The notes under the pieces: generated by a model
Database searches by the model: none
Told to the model about the DNA's origin: nothing
The model's input: the letters and a program-made list of their open reading frames with translations, nothing else
Program-made: the position numbers and the translations under genes
Part shown: positions 26,692 to 38,254 of the stretch, one piece after another
Position numbering within the stretch: position 1 is the first letter of the stretch
How the letters are laid out: each line of letters opens with the position of its first letter
Source of the DNA: Oikopleura dioica
Lineage: Eukaryota > Chordata > Appendicularia > Copelata > Oikopleuridae
Direction: 5' to 3'
Length of the DNA: 64,000 nucleotides
NCBI GenBank assembly: GCA_907165135.1
Contig: OU015568.1
Coordinates: 1,062,501 to 1,126,500 of the forward strand

Positions 26692-27950
26692 TCAGAATTG
26701 TTGGTTTTGAAAGATTGTCAGAATTGAGCTTGCAGTAGAGTTTGGAGTCGCATGGCAATTTTTATCGTCCAATGAAGTCGAGATCGGAGAAAATGAGGGA
26801 GAAGCTTCGGGAGACGGATCGAAAGTGTGTTCTGGGTAAAGGTGGGAATTGTCGTACACGCAAGGAGTCTGAAAGATAATGGTCAACGGCCTGATCTTGT
26901 GTAATTATCAGAAAATATATGTTGAAATCGGAACAAAGGAGATTTTCGTTTGTTTTCCTTATGTTTCCGAACAGTCTGTTTCCGAAAGTACGGACGCGAT
27001 AAATCCGGACTATTCTCTTATTTTTTGATTTCGTGCGCATTTCTAGCATTTCATTGTTACGGTAAAAATTCTGTTTCATTATTGACAAAAATTTACTATT
27101 TATTATCCTCAATTCAAGTTTATCAGAATAAAACAAAAGCAAATAGAAAAATGGTTCGTCACAAACGGTATCAAGTTAATGAAATAATCCAAGAACTTGG
27201 ATGAAACATCTTTTTGGCCACGTAGACTTGACTCAACGGCATTATCTAGACTTTCTAGGCTCCTTCATTAATGAAGGCCACGTAGCGTTAAATGCATTTG
27301 AGGCAACATCTTTAAATATTGGGAGAGATAAATGCCGAAAAATTATGACTTCTTAAAATAGGCTATTTGGATAAACCTGACTAAATTTCCAGAAACAATC
27401 GATTTTTTTTTCAATATATGTGTAATAATTTACTTCGATAAAATATACCCTTGCTTTCTATAACGACGTCTACACCCTAAAAATGACTCACCAGTGATGT
27501 TGAGCTTGATTCTGAAGAAGTCGAAGTAGTTGATCCATCAGATTGTCTTCTGTTGAACCTCAGCATTTCAAAAAACTTCGAATCAACGAAATCTGGGTCA
27601 ATTCTGTCGAATGGAACGCGCCTTGGTTTATTGATGAATCCAGTCTGTCCTGGTTGTCTTCTCTTCTCTATTTTTCCTCTTGGTCGTTTCAAGTGCGTTG
27701 CAAATTCGATTGGTTTTCTTGATTCTTGGGTTCTTTTGGACTTTGTTTGCTGGTAGATATGAGAAGAAGGAGGAGCATCCGAGTTTTGAACCGGTTGGTA
27801 TTGTATCGGCGGTTCGGGCGGAAACCAACGGGAAGAAGTTTTTTGTCCATTCGGCGAGTTCTCAAGTGGCATGCTATTCAGAGTATATGTTGCGTTAAGA
27901 AGTTGGGAAAGAAGCGGGCATTGCTGGGGAGAACCGAAATACAGCGTCAT
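26692..27950 (-). CDS. Pro/Ser/Thr-rich low-complexity protein (unknown)
   Basis: Exon 1 (about 27487-27950) and exon 2 (26692 to about 26875) are separated by a roughly 610-bp GT-AG intron with donor GTGAGT. Exon 1 encodes Pro-rich stretches (FPPEPPIQYQPVQN), a strongly basic centre (KRPRGKIEKRRQPGQ), the segment VPFDRIDPDFVDSKFFEMLR and a Ser/Thr run (SDGSTTSTSSESSSTS). Exon 2 is again Pro/Ser-rich (DPSPEASPSFSPISTS). There is no signal peptide or membrane helix. The composition suggests an intrinsically disordered nuclear or RNA-associated regulator, which is inference. The large intron holds no supported gene. Confidence 0.5.
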
Positions 27951-29290
27951 AAAAAATTCTCTTAGCCACTAAATAAAATTTATTTTCATTGATTCTGATC
28001 ACTCAATTTTCTAAAATTTTCTTTCTCAATTTCATATACCAGAGAAACTATTTTAAAGCCACCTCTACTCTCTTACCTTATTAATCTTCTTTTTATCCTC
28101 CTTTTTTCAATCTCTTATTTTTGCGAAAAAAAATAAGTAAAATTGTGTGCGTCCGCGCAAATCGCTCGCTTTTCTCTTTATAAGACACGGCTAGTCAGTT
28201 TCTTCTATTTGGGTGTCTATTTTTTTCTAGGGCAAGGGGAAGTTTTTAAGTAGGTCAGTAGACACGTGTAACACCGGGGGGCTAAAGTGGGTCAAAGATG
28301 GCTGTTTCTCGTTTTTTATTACTCGCACGATCGTCCTTTTTATTTGATGATGATCAGAAGACAAAGAATCTACCGGGCGAATTTCTCCGAGAATAAACTA
28401 TATCTTCCGATAATACATTGTCAGCATTTCGTAACCAGGCAATTAATGGCGCCAGAGGGATCTCAACGTAAAATAAGCTTTTAAATAACTTACAATTTAC
28501 CGTAAATATCATAAACTCATTTAATAAATTATTATTTGGCATCCAGTTTTGCGAAAAGAACTGAAAATAGACTCCAAAGCAAAAAAAAATGGAAAATAGA
28601 CTCCAAAGCAAAAGAAAAGCTTCGATAAGTCTAAAATATTGGATTGCAAAATATAGACACTCCGTTCTGAGTCCAAATTCGGACTCTTGACATAGAGGAT
28701 GTGAAAGGAAAATCTTTTTGTCAGTGAGTAATAGCAGGAAATTACACTTGGCTCGTCTGAAAACGAAAATTTATTATTAATAGAATTACATATTAGCATT
28801 AAATTTTCTTTTTAAAAAAGCTTCATAATAGCCTATTATTAAAAGGCTTATCATGATATTCTAAGTTAGAATCTTAGGATTTTTTTCACAAGAAAATGCT
28901 CGAGAAGGATACCACTTTCTTGTTCACTTATTTATGAAAATTGAGGTCAAATATAGTCAAACAGGTTCTAATTTTATACCCCAACTGAACTTTATTTTGT
29001 CGCTATGAAATCATCAAATTTTACATTAAAAAAAGTTCACTCAATACTCGATGCACTCATATTCAAAACTCAGTATCACTAATCGCACCCAAAATAGAGA
29101 AGAATAAAAAGTTTTTTCCGACCCTCAGATTGATTCCTACCCCTGCGGCCAACCGCACGCATTCACCGGATGATCATATAATAAAATAATCTCCGACATT
29201 TTAGAAATTCATCGCCCGGGCAAGCGAGAAACGATAGGCGCTTTCAGAGACAAGAGGTTTTGAATTTTTCGTTAAGAAAAAAAAACAAAA
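27951..29290. other. intergenic, promoter-bearing
   Basis: A TATA-like TATAAG at 28179-28184 on the plus strand precedes a 33-codon frame at 28298 (MAVSRFLLLARSSF…) that I cannot support as a gene. A 22-bp unit (GAAAATAGACTCCAAAGCAA) is tandemly duplicated at about 28562-28615. The last 100 bp before 29291 are the presumed 5' region of the GH10 gene. Confidence 0.3.
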
Positions 29291-32200
29291 ATGAAGCTTC
29301 TTGCGGGGCTTCTCGCCGCTAAAAGTGCTTTTGCAGAGGAATGTTCGGCTATGTGTGGTGGAGGTTTTTATCAGGTATGTCTAAGAAAGAGATTGGCAGG
29401 GGGATTCCTCACTATTCTTCAGGAAGGCGAACTGAAAATCCTCTGCAACGGAGAGCCATGTTCAATCTACGAAACTCAAACAATCGTTGCCAACAACCAC
29501 TTTGACGACCTCATTTCCTGGACAGCCAATGGCGGCATTACTCTCGCCACAGTTTCTCCTGGCTATTTCTCGGATAATGCGATGCATATTTCGGGCAGAA
29601 ATGCGAATTGGAAGAACCCGCAGCAAACTATCGACAAGTCCTTGTTGACGAACAGAAATTACTCCGGCAAGTTTTTCATCAAACTAGACTCAGATGTAGA
29701 CACAACTGTGCAAATGATGGCCAAAATCACCGTCAACGGGAGTCCTAGTTACTTTCAGCTCGGAAGTGTGAGCGTCTCGACCGCTGGAATCTGGTATCCA
29801 GTTCCCTTCACGCTTCTCGTCCCCCAAACAACTCTTGATACCGCTGAAAGTATTGTGCTGTACCCGCAAGTTTCTGATGCAATGGTTTCATACACGATTG
29901 ATGAGATGTTTATCGTTGAATCTGATGATCTTGTTTCATACACGTCTTTGGTTACTGATGGTGACTTTTCGACTGGACTTGGTATTTGGACGAGTCAAGA
30001 ATTGGTTTTCTAGTTATCCTTAATTTTCACGAGAATTCAAAAAGGAATTCAAATAAATTGTCAATTTCAATTAACTCCTAAATTATAAACATTAGACTTT
30101 TGACGAAAAGTCAAATTATTGTTTTTGTTTTTTAGAGCATTTTCAAACCATCAATCAGGAACACTTAAATATGTTCAAGACGATTCTGGAAACTCCTACG
30201 CTCGTGTAAGCGATCGATCAGCTGATTACTTTGGTTTGGAGCACGAAATCGCTGTCAACGAGCAAACAAAAAACAACGACATTGAGGTCTCCTACAAAAT
30301 GCGCACTGATGGGCAATACCACAGTGCGGGTAAACTTGTTGTCACCCATAGCACTGGCAAATCATACATCGGATGTGTCGCATCATGCCACCTTGCTAAT
30401 GACGATTGGCTGACTGTTGGCGGCAGATGTAACATCGCAACAGACAACGAGGATAATATCGATTTGAGTACAGTGACTTCAATCAAATTTGCCATCAGTG
30501 GAACTGGCTCCGATTCTGGCTTTGTCCTGCCGAACCTGTTTATCGACGATGTTACAGTTAGGCTCTACGAAAGAGATCTTTCCTGGGTCCCTGCCGCTGA
30601 TCAACGAATTGATTTCTTTCGAAAAGTTGGAGTCGATTTCGATGTTCAAACTCCTGGAGCAGCAAAAATTGAAGTGAAAATGACCAAGAATCATTTTCCT
30701 TTCGGAGCAACTTTCCATCAGCAAATGCCCGACGAAATGTCTGACTACAAAAGTTGGTTTGATATCTTCAATTTTGGCGTAGCGAGAAATGCATACAAGT
30801 GGAAGCAGCAAGAGAAAAGTCCCGGAGTTTATGATTGGTCGAAATCGGACGCTATCAATGACATTTTCTTTGAACAGCAAGTTCCTCTTCGAGGACATAC
30901 ACTTTTCTGGTCTGTGGATAAAAATGTTCAGCAATGGCTTCATGATGTTGCGGAATCAGGAAACATGACTGCTCTTCACGATTATACAATGAAACGAGTC
31001 GACGATATTGTGTTCCGATACCTCGGCAATATCACCGACTGGGACTTGTTCAATGAAGTTCACCATGGAGACTTTTTCCGAAGACACCTCGGCATTGAAA
31101 TCTGGACCGAGGTTCTCGATCGTTTGGATGCCATCGCTCCCAATACCGGCCAGGTTATGAATGATTATGAGCTGACAAGAGCTGACCATGGATCTTGTTT
31201 CTTGGACTTGATAAATCCGATAGTGGGAAGACTTGATGCTGTTGGCCTTCAAAGTCATTTTAAGAAGATTCCGAATAAACAAGTCTGGAATCGTTTGAAT
31301 GTAATGGCCGGAAAGAACCTTGAGAACCGCCTTCTTGTCACCGAGCTCGATGTTGACAATGCTGATGTAGAAGTTCGCGCTACCGACATTGGTGACGTCA
31401 TCAAAGTGATGTACTCACATCCAAACGTCGACGGCATCATCCTCTGGGGCTGGTTGCAAGAGATAGTCCGTCCGTGGCAGGAGGAAGCAGAAAACAAACG
31501 AAAGGTGCTCTTTGAAGACAATCTTGGCCATCTTGACTGGGCAAGCCCGATCATTCCCAAACCAGAAGTTTGTGACGAATACAACGTTCTCTGCAACTAC
31601 CCATTGAATGCTAACGCCGCAGGTCTCCGCTACCTAGAACTGGTCAAGCAAGAGTTCAATACGACCTCAGGACATGCAAACGTTGATGATTTAGATTTGG
31701 CAAGATTAGACGAAGAAGTCAAGCTCTTCCCGGGAGAATATGAAATCAAGGTTCTTGATGGGGACGGAAATATCATTGAAGAGCATGATATTGATATTCC
31801 ATTGCCAAAAGGTATGTGACTAAATCGTTTTACATGTCTTTTAAGGGAAACCATAAAGCCTTTATAATATAAGCCAATTTATATTTTTGTGAGATTAAAT
31901 CGCTGATCCTCATAAAAAAGTCTCACGAAAAAATTTCTCCAAACGGTTGTTTATTTAACGTATTTCAAAGATGCATGTTCATCTCTCCAGGTCTTCGAAT
32001 TCGAAGATTCATCGGCTCTAGAATCCAACTCGCTCTTTGAATACGCTGGCTCATTCTCCACTAAGCTCGACTCAGATGGATTCGTCAAGAATGGCCTCTC
32101 TTTTACCTATCGAACCGCAGCCTGGAACACTGTCAAGTTCAATTTGGCGGACATTCCTGATGAAACAGAGACAGTTGCATCTTTTTGGGCAAGAATTAAT

Positions 32201-32597
32201 GGGGCTGAAGAGACTTCAGCTGTTCTTACTAAGGAATCTGATTCTGGGTGGAATCCCTTGGCGACATTTGATGTCACTTCTGATAAGACACGTTACAAAA
32301 TCAATCAAAAAAATGTAATCAATTCTTTGAGAACAGTGTTTTGCAACGAAATAAGCTCTCGACCTGGGTGCAGATTAGTGCAACCTTTACGAAACAAGCT
32401 GGCGACAATTTTGTTTACCTCGAAACACCGGGTTCTACTGTGGATTTCTCCATCGATCACGTTTACGTTGGTTCCGCGAATGATTTCAATGCTTGCAAAA
32501 AGCTGCAGGTTAAGATTGGAGAAGGTAAGCAAAAGTGATATTATCAAAGTTTATCAAAACAGAACAAATATCTTGTGTTTATTTTTCAAATCAATAA
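29291..32597 (+). CDS. GH10 xylanase-like glycoside hydrolase with CBM-like modules
   Basis: Secreted endo-β-1,4-glycanase-type protein. A signal peptide (MKLLAGLLAAKSAFAEE) is followed by two CBM4/9-like β-sandwich regions (HFDDLISWTANGGITLATVS; NHQSGTLKYVQDDSGNSYA). The GH10 barrel follows: FPFGATFHQQM, RGHTLFWSV, the acid/base Glu in TDWDLFNEVHHGDF, the nucleophile Glu in LLVTELDVD, and ILWGWLQ. A third CBM-like domain lies at the C-terminus (SFSTKLDSDGFVKNG … WVQISATFTKQAGDN). Introns of 48 and 41 bp (29375-29422, 32314-32354) are clean; the junction near 30009-30134 has no proper GT donor and may be GG- or GA-AG. The stop at 32595-32597 lies inside AATAAA. All catalytic residues are present, so activity on β-1,4-xylan or mixed glycans is likely. 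Very few animal lineages carry GH10. Confidence 0.88.
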
Positions 32598-32605
32598 ACT
32601 TTATT
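32593..32605. terminator. bidirectional poly(A) signal
   Basis: AATAAACTTTATT serves as AATAAA for the plus-strand GH10 gene, where it overlaps the stop codon, and as AATAAA for the minus-strand carboxypeptidase, whose stop is 17 bp away. Confidence 0.65.
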
Positions 32606-32621
32606 TTCCTCTTTCCTTGGC

Positions 32622-33979
32622 TTATTTTCTGTTGCATGTCCCGGCAATAACTGCATCGGCCATTACAGTCAGTCCTGCCCACATTTCTTCAGCAACTGGT
32701 TTGATTTGATTCGCAGGGAGCAGGAACCCGAATTGACCTTAAAATGAATGAGTCGAATATTTGAACAGAAACTTGCCTTGATCTCGAAGTTCAAGAGCAA
32801 ATGAGCAAGAAATATTGGCCTCATCATAGGCCCAGTCGGCGGAAGAACCGGATGCTTGGTAGATGACATCGTTGATAGTTCCGTATCTCAATTCAAAATG
32901 AGAAAATGTAGAAGAAGATGTCTTACTTGAACTGTTTTCGATGAACAAGGGCAATGGCAATAGCAGCGTCCATCGAAATCGTGTTCAATTTCAGGTTGCT
33001 TTGCGAGTGTTGAATTTTGTATCCGTAAGGATACATCCAATACTGCCCGTAAGCATGGACATCGACGTATGCTCGAACATTTGAAAGAGATTTCAAATGA
33101 TCCGAGGCAGCTTTCGTCTCTGGCTCGGAGAATGCGCTTGGTCCGTAGTACGCTTCATTGCAGGGATTGTTACTTGCACCGGGACATTGCCAGCAAGCAT
33201 CCCAGTTTCGGTTAGGATCGACTCCGATGCAGGTACTCGGGGTGTTATTCGTACTTCGCGTCTTTCGCCACATTCTGCTGCTCTCGAAGGTGTACTCGTA
33301 TCCATCAGGATTCATATTGATGACGATGTGCCACGTGATGTCATTGAGATACTTGGCCTTGAGTCCACCGGCCCGGTATTCATCGACGAGTTGTTTTGCA
33401 AAGTTGACCATGGTGATAGGGCTAATCCACTCACGTGCGTGCGTCCCTCCGTGCATGACGATATGATGCGATCCCTTGCCGATTTTCATTGAGTTTAGTG
33501 GCCGACCCTAGGGAAAAGAGAAAACTAAGCAATCAATACGATCATCTTACCTCAAATGAGCTTCCCAGGTCTTCGATCTCCACGATATCCGCATTTATCT
33601 GCGAAAATTGCCGCTGCCACTCCTGGTAGTCATCGAAGCGATGGTATTGCTCGTAGTCGAAATCGTTGAAATTGTTGAATGGCTGAGCTACACCTCTCAA
33701 ACTCTCTTTCACCAAGTCTTCCACATTTTCAATAAAGATTTCTGAGGAGATCTTCCTTGATTTCAATAGAACTTCAAATCGATCAAGCTCGTTTCTAGGA
33801 ACTCGAATATCAGCAAAATCCTCGAAATTTCGCGGCTCTTTCCAAACATCGAAGCCGTCTGAGAAGGATTCAAAAAAGTTTAACTTTTCTTGCGAGTCTA
33901 TTTTCACGCGAAAAACCTTATCTCCATGATAGTGCTCTCTCGCAAAAGCAGAGGTGAATAAAATGCTACAAAGTTTCAT
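32622..33979 (-). CDS. secreted carboxypeptidase A/B (M14A zymogen)
   Basis: Four exons (33551-33979, 32927-33507, 32777-32886, 32622-32737) sum to 412 codons. Signal peptide (MKLCSILFTSAFA), a pro-domain of about 100 residues with FRVKIDSQEKLNFF, then the catalytic domain: HGGTHAREWIS (zinc His and Glu), MNPDGYEYT, DPNRNWD (substrate-binding Arg), a Cys-bounded loop (CWQCPGASNNPC), VDVHAYGQYWMYPYGY (third zinc ligand) and FALELRDQG (catalytic Glu). All key residues are present. The last intron (32738-32776, 39 bp) is GC-AG. Presumably digestive or matrix-processing. It is convergent with the GH10 gene. Confidence 0.92.
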
Positions 33980-34403
33980 CTTGTCCAATGTTGATCATTT
34001 TCTTTTTCACGAAAAGCGAGCAGATGACCTTCTCCCATCGAGTCCAAATTTCGCAATAATTCTTTTGTCTTTGGAAGTCCGCCGAATCGTACTTTCCTAC
34101 AATTTATTTGCCGTCACCTAAAATATGAGACTTATAAACCCTTCAAATTAACGCCATCGCAATCAAAAATGCCCTTTTTTCAACACACAAAAGGAAAACT
34201 AAATAATAAAACTGTCTTGAGAGCACTTTAATTATTGTCTATGACCTCGTGATTCGCCGGGGTCTGTCCGTCTCCCTCTGAATAACTTACTCATTCAAAA
34301 TTCAAACAAAAAGCTATTTACCGATCGATCGGCGAAGGGCAAAAAAGAAATGAAAAATCATTAAAAACAGCAAAAATAAAAAAAAATCCGAAAAAAAATT
34401 GTA
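33980..34403. other. intergenic between divergent genes
   Basis: About 420 bp upstream of both the carboxypeptidase and the coiled-coil gene. No repeat or RNA feature seen. Confidence 0.3.
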
Positions 34404-34571
34404 ATGATCGACGAAAAAGATGAAGAAATCGAACGCCTTCGACAAGAAAACAGCGAACTAAAGCGAGAAATATTCATTCTTCGAAAGCAAGCGCAGGCGA
34501 ACAAGGTTCATGAGCGACGAAAACTCAGACTTTGCTCGATCATGCTTGGAAAAGACAAGAACTTCGATTGA
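34404..34571 (+). CDS. small coiled-coil protein (55 aa)
   Basis: A single-exon frame from ATG to TGA, too short for most gene finders. The first 35 residues form strong charged heptads (DEEIERLRQENSELKREIF) of leucine-zipper/coiled-coil type, followed by a basic stretch (HERRKLRLC). No signal peptide, so it is probably intracellular. AATAAA lies about 40 bp downstream. It is convergent with the minus-strand gene ending at 34669. Function unknown; it could be a dimerising adaptor. Confidence 0.5.
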   Translation: MIDEKDEEIERLRQENSELKREIFILRKQAQANKVHERRKLRLCSIMLGKDKNFD

Positions 34572-34668
34572 TTGGAAATTTTTGTTACTTTGATTTACGG
34601 ATAATTTTGAAAATAAAGACATTTTATAGCATTTTTCGTTTATTCATTTATTCTTGGTTTATCTATTT

Positions 34669-34908
34669 CTAGTGACCATGGTGGTTTTCGCGCTTGTATT
34701 CCTTGTACCCATTCAGCTGATTTTGGTCAGCCACGTGATTTCGGTAGGATGTTATGTAATCGTCCATGATTCCTCGTTTGCCCATGTCGAGCTTGTACTG
34801 AAGGGGTTAAAATGCCTATTCGAATTATTAAGAAAGGCTTACCAGGTCGCTCAAAGTGGAAAACGCATCGGCAAGGGCAAAAAATTCAAGAAGTTTGAGA
34901 AAGTTCAT
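34669..34908 (-). CDS. small secreted protein, paralogue A (64 aa)
   Basis: Two exons (34843-34908, 34669-34797) with a 45-bp intron give 65 codons. A signal peptide (MNFLKLLEFFALADAFS) is followed by a helical mature chain containing DMGKRGIMDDYITSYRNHV and ending in a His/Lys-rich tail. The motif (D-M-x-x-R-x-I/V-x-D-D-Y-I-x-x-Y-R-N-H) is shared with the next gene, so the two form a tandem pair. No cysteines, no known family. Confidence 0.65.
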
Positions 34909-35187
34909 CGTTTTCAATTCAAGTTATCCTTATTTTTGTGAAGATTTTTGGCAACTGCTCCTTTTTATACGGTTATTTGGATACATTTTGAATTAGATTA
35001 AGTGTCTCTGACAGTATTATGTCGAGCTGCCAACACATCTTGTAGATCGAGTTTTGATCATGTTCTGAAATCATCATCAAGGTGATCATTTTTTGCCAGT
35101 CCTGTCGAAGTAGGGTCACTTTAGGGTCAAGCAACTTTCATGCCAATTCGTACATATATTTTATCATGAGCAGATATATTTCGTCGT

Positions 35188-35444
35188 CTATTTCTTATCT
35201 ATTCCGTACAATGTCTTCTGATCGCTGATGTGATTCCGGTAGGCGTTGATGTAGTCGTCGATGACTCGTCGTTCCGCCATGTCGAACTTGTTGTACATTA
35301 AAGTTTTTAATTTATCGAAGCGATAACCGCTCTTTTGATATTTTTTTATCTCATCTTTTTTGTTCTTACCAAATTGCTCAAGGAAGAGTATGCGTTGACT
35401 CCGAAAAAGCCGAGTATTTGAAAAGCTAAATAAACAAACTTCAT
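35188..35444 (-). CDS. small secreted protein, paralogue B (57 aa)
   Basis: Two exons (35370-35444, 35188-35286) with an 83-bp intron give 58 codons. Signal peptide (MKFVYLAFQILGFFGVNA), then FDMAERRVIDDYINAYRNHI, which aligns with the same region of paralogue A at 34669-34908. It has the same exon architecture and orientation, indicating tandem duplication. Function unknown. Confidence 0.65.
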
Positions 35445-35642
35445 CTTATTTCTTCTTGAGATTCGATTATCTATTCTGTCTTTTATACTGTCTTTTGGGT
35501 GCAATTCGATTAAGATTAATTGCTCTTGAGAGTTTTCGCTTCCAAAGAGAATCGGTTTCAAAAGGAATATCAAATCATTTGAATTGAAAATCACATGATT
35601 AGATATTGATACCGCCAAGTTTAGATGAGGCTGAACTTTATT

Positions 35643-37030
35643 TCAGTGCGAAAAGGGAGAAACATAAAGAGTCACGCATTGTTCAATTTTGTTGTTTCCA
35701 AACCAATGATCTTGAATTCCAACCTAAAACGAGCTAACACATTTTCAAGAAGTAAAAAAGGGACCTCGAATTGTCGATAATCAGTGACGAAGAACTCGCT
35801 GTTCAGATTCGAAGTCCTCCAAGCAATATCGCCAAAATCCGGACTCGAGGGATCTTCATTTGTCGAGCAAAGAGTAAGCAAGACATCCCAGTCTGCGCAG
35901 TAATGATCGTTTATCGAGCTTTTTACATTTCATTTAATGGAATGACTTTTGATGAAACCTGAATTCACGGTCGAGCCCCTGTCGATAATTCTGCCAGATC
36001 ATCTTCGCACCCATTTTCTGGACGACAGGGACGTCGAGGCGAATGTTTTTGGAAGAAAGTCCATATTGACTTTTGATGTGTTCTTGGTAAACTTCCGCTG
36101 ATGCCCCCGCGAATTGATCGATTTTCCGACAGCCATTGTATTTCTGATCGTCGCAGCCTTCCGCGTGTGAGGAGAACCAATGGACGTGTTTCTTGTCGAC
36201 TTTTGGAAGAGGGGATGAGAAAATGAAGTTTTAGAAATCAGACACTTACTTTTGAGCATGTTGCTGACTCGTTGATCAACTTGACTGGCGAACGCGAGGC
36301 GGCCTTGTCGACTTGATTCTACCAAGGAGTTTCGACATGCCCTCCATTTCATATTAAAAATCTTTCTTTTCATTCCTTACCGTGTGCTAGACCCAGCGTT
36401 CGGATTGGTTCGACAACCAGTGTACCATTTATCGAAGCAAGTGTTGTAGTTGACGTCGTTGACGTCATCGATTCCATTGTAATCGCCACAGCCCTCGGAG
36501 TTTGAGTCAAAGACTGCGATGACCCAGCCCTCAAAGCTGTGTAGATTTGACATTGAGTAAGTCAAAAGTTCAGATATTTCAGCATTAGAAATTGACTCTC
36601 GAGGAGCGTCAAGAAGAGGGCGGGCGTAGTTCTCAAAGCTTACAAGGGATAACACTTTATCTTATCAATACACCATAAATGAGATGTTAAAATGAATCTT
36701 TTCACTATTTACAAAAATCTATCAAAGGAAGAGTGAAGAAAAATTATTTTCGATCTGATATTTTCAAAAAAGGTAAGTTGAAGTGAAAACCCTATTTTTG
36801 TGCCAGTCTTCCTTGATATCAATTTGTCGCCTTGTTGGATTTGGAATTTCTTCCTGCTTATCTTGACTCATTTTAATTCATTTTCTTGATGCTAACTTAC
36901 AGTCGGGGACAGTTATGTAATCCTTGATATGCTCCCTGCACCACTTGTAATCTGTTCTCTTTGGACATTCTCTATTGCATGAAATCTGGGCATCAATAAG
37001 GCCAAAAAAGAATGAAGCTAGAATTTTCAT
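35643..37030 (-). CDS. novel secreted Cys-containing protein
   Basis: About seven exons. The first encodes a signal peptide and two cysteines (MKILASFFFGLIDAQISCNR). A 240-bp intron leads to a frame with two similar Cys motifs, EGCGDYNGID…WYTGCRTN and EGCDDQKYNGCRKI, each a Gly-Cys…Asn-Gly…Cys pattern, separated by helical segments. Later exons add GLSSKNIRLDVPVVQKMGAK and PDFGDIAWRTSNLNSEFF. A last 41-bp intron joins to VGIQDHWFGNNKIEQC and a stop at 35643-35645, directly overlapping the poly(A) signal. No family is recognised. Most junctions keep phase, but the first long intron is the least certain join. Confidence 0.5.
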
Positions 37031-37164
37031 TTTTTAAGAAATGAGTCGAGAGAGGATAACGTCAGAATTCTGAATCAGAAGCAGCAGATTTTAGAATTCC
37101 CACGAATTTTGAGATAATTTATCTTTATTGGGCCTAAACATGATTTTTCCGCAGAAAAGGTTGC

Positions 37165-38254
37165 TCACAGCTCATCGTGGTAAAGTTGGCCATTGTCGCT
37201 AATGTGTGAGGTCAGAACAGTTTCATAGTTGTCGAGAAACTCTTCGAGGGTGATCACACCATCGTGATCCTTATCAGCGTGATAGATCAGATGGTCAGCT
37301 GTTGCTTCGAAAGAGTTGCTGTCTTCGGGGTCGAAAAGTTCAATCAGCTCTTTGAAATCCAAGGTTCCATCTTTGTCCTCGTCGTAGGCGGTGAAATGTT
37401 CTTGGTTTGACCTTTTGTCCTAAAAGAAAAATGTCAAATTTTTGATGAAAAAGGCTTTTTTACGATTATTCGCCAATTTCAACTCATAAAAAGCCCGTTT
37501 ACCTCTTCGGAAAGACTCGCAAGCTCCAATCCTTGGTACTCGATAAACTCCGCAAAATCGATCTTCTCATTTCTATTCTTGTCGAGCGTCAAGAACATCT
37601 CCTTGTGCCAAAAAATCTTGCCCTTCTTGTCGAATCGTGGAAATTGAAAGGTCTCGAACTCGCTCATATCCAAATCGCCCGACTCATCAAAATCGCAGAA
37701 TTTGAACTTTTCCTTCATGAGCGCGTAGTCGTCGTTGAGATGGTCTTGCAGCTGACCGAGACGGTCGAGGAACTCTTGCTCGGAGATTTTGTCATCGTCG
37801 TCGCTATTGTAGAACGGCCACCAGCGGTCGATTTCTTTACCGATGTAGCGCTGCTCGAGAATTTCGGTCCATCGGGCCAGCTCGACTCGGGATAGGTTTT
37901 CGTTTCCGTCGGTATCTTCAGCATAAAATTATTATATTGGAACGTGAGCCTAGCAACTGGTGTCATAATCTGCCTAATGAATATTAATCAAATATTTTAT
38001 TAGAAAAATAGATCAAATTTGTAGAATAAATATTTCAGTTATGGTTTCTTCCTCTCAAAAACCGAGAATTTTATTTCCTACTTACCAATTTTCAGGAACA
38101 ATCTCTTCAGCGCCTCCTTCTGCTCCCTCGGCACCAAATCATTCAAAATCGTCCTCTCTCTATCCGTCATCGCCCCATCCGAATGCAAATTTGACCCTCC
38201 GACAGAATGTCCCAAGGCTCCAGCAAAACTTCCGATCGCAAAAATTTTCACCAT
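37165..38254 (-). CDS. ER-lumenal EF-hand Ca2+-binding protein, CREC (calumenin/reticulocalbin) type
   Basis: Three exons (38086-38254, 37503-37915, 37165-37419) sum to 279 codons. A weak leader is followed by multiple EF-hands: DTDGNENLSRVE, DSDDDDKISEQEF-like YNSDDDDKISEQEF, DFDESGDLDMSEF, DKNRNEKIDFAEF, DEDKDGTLDFKEL and DKDHDGVITLEEF, six in all as in CREC proteins. The C-terminus is HDEL, an ER-retrieval signal. The protein probably buffers Ca2+ and chaperones cargo in the secretory pathway, fitting the secretory gene content around it. The leader is short and only moderately hydrophobic, so the start could lie in an unseen upstream exon. Confidence 0.85.

Noticed and set aside
28298-28399. 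33-codon frame MAVSRFLLLARSSF… downstream of a TATA-like box
   Set aside because: No intron, poly(A) signal or homology; cannot be told from chance.
34654-34941. Plus-strand open frame with many hydrophobic residues
   Set aside because: It is the antisense of the well-supported two-exon secreted gene at 34669-34908.
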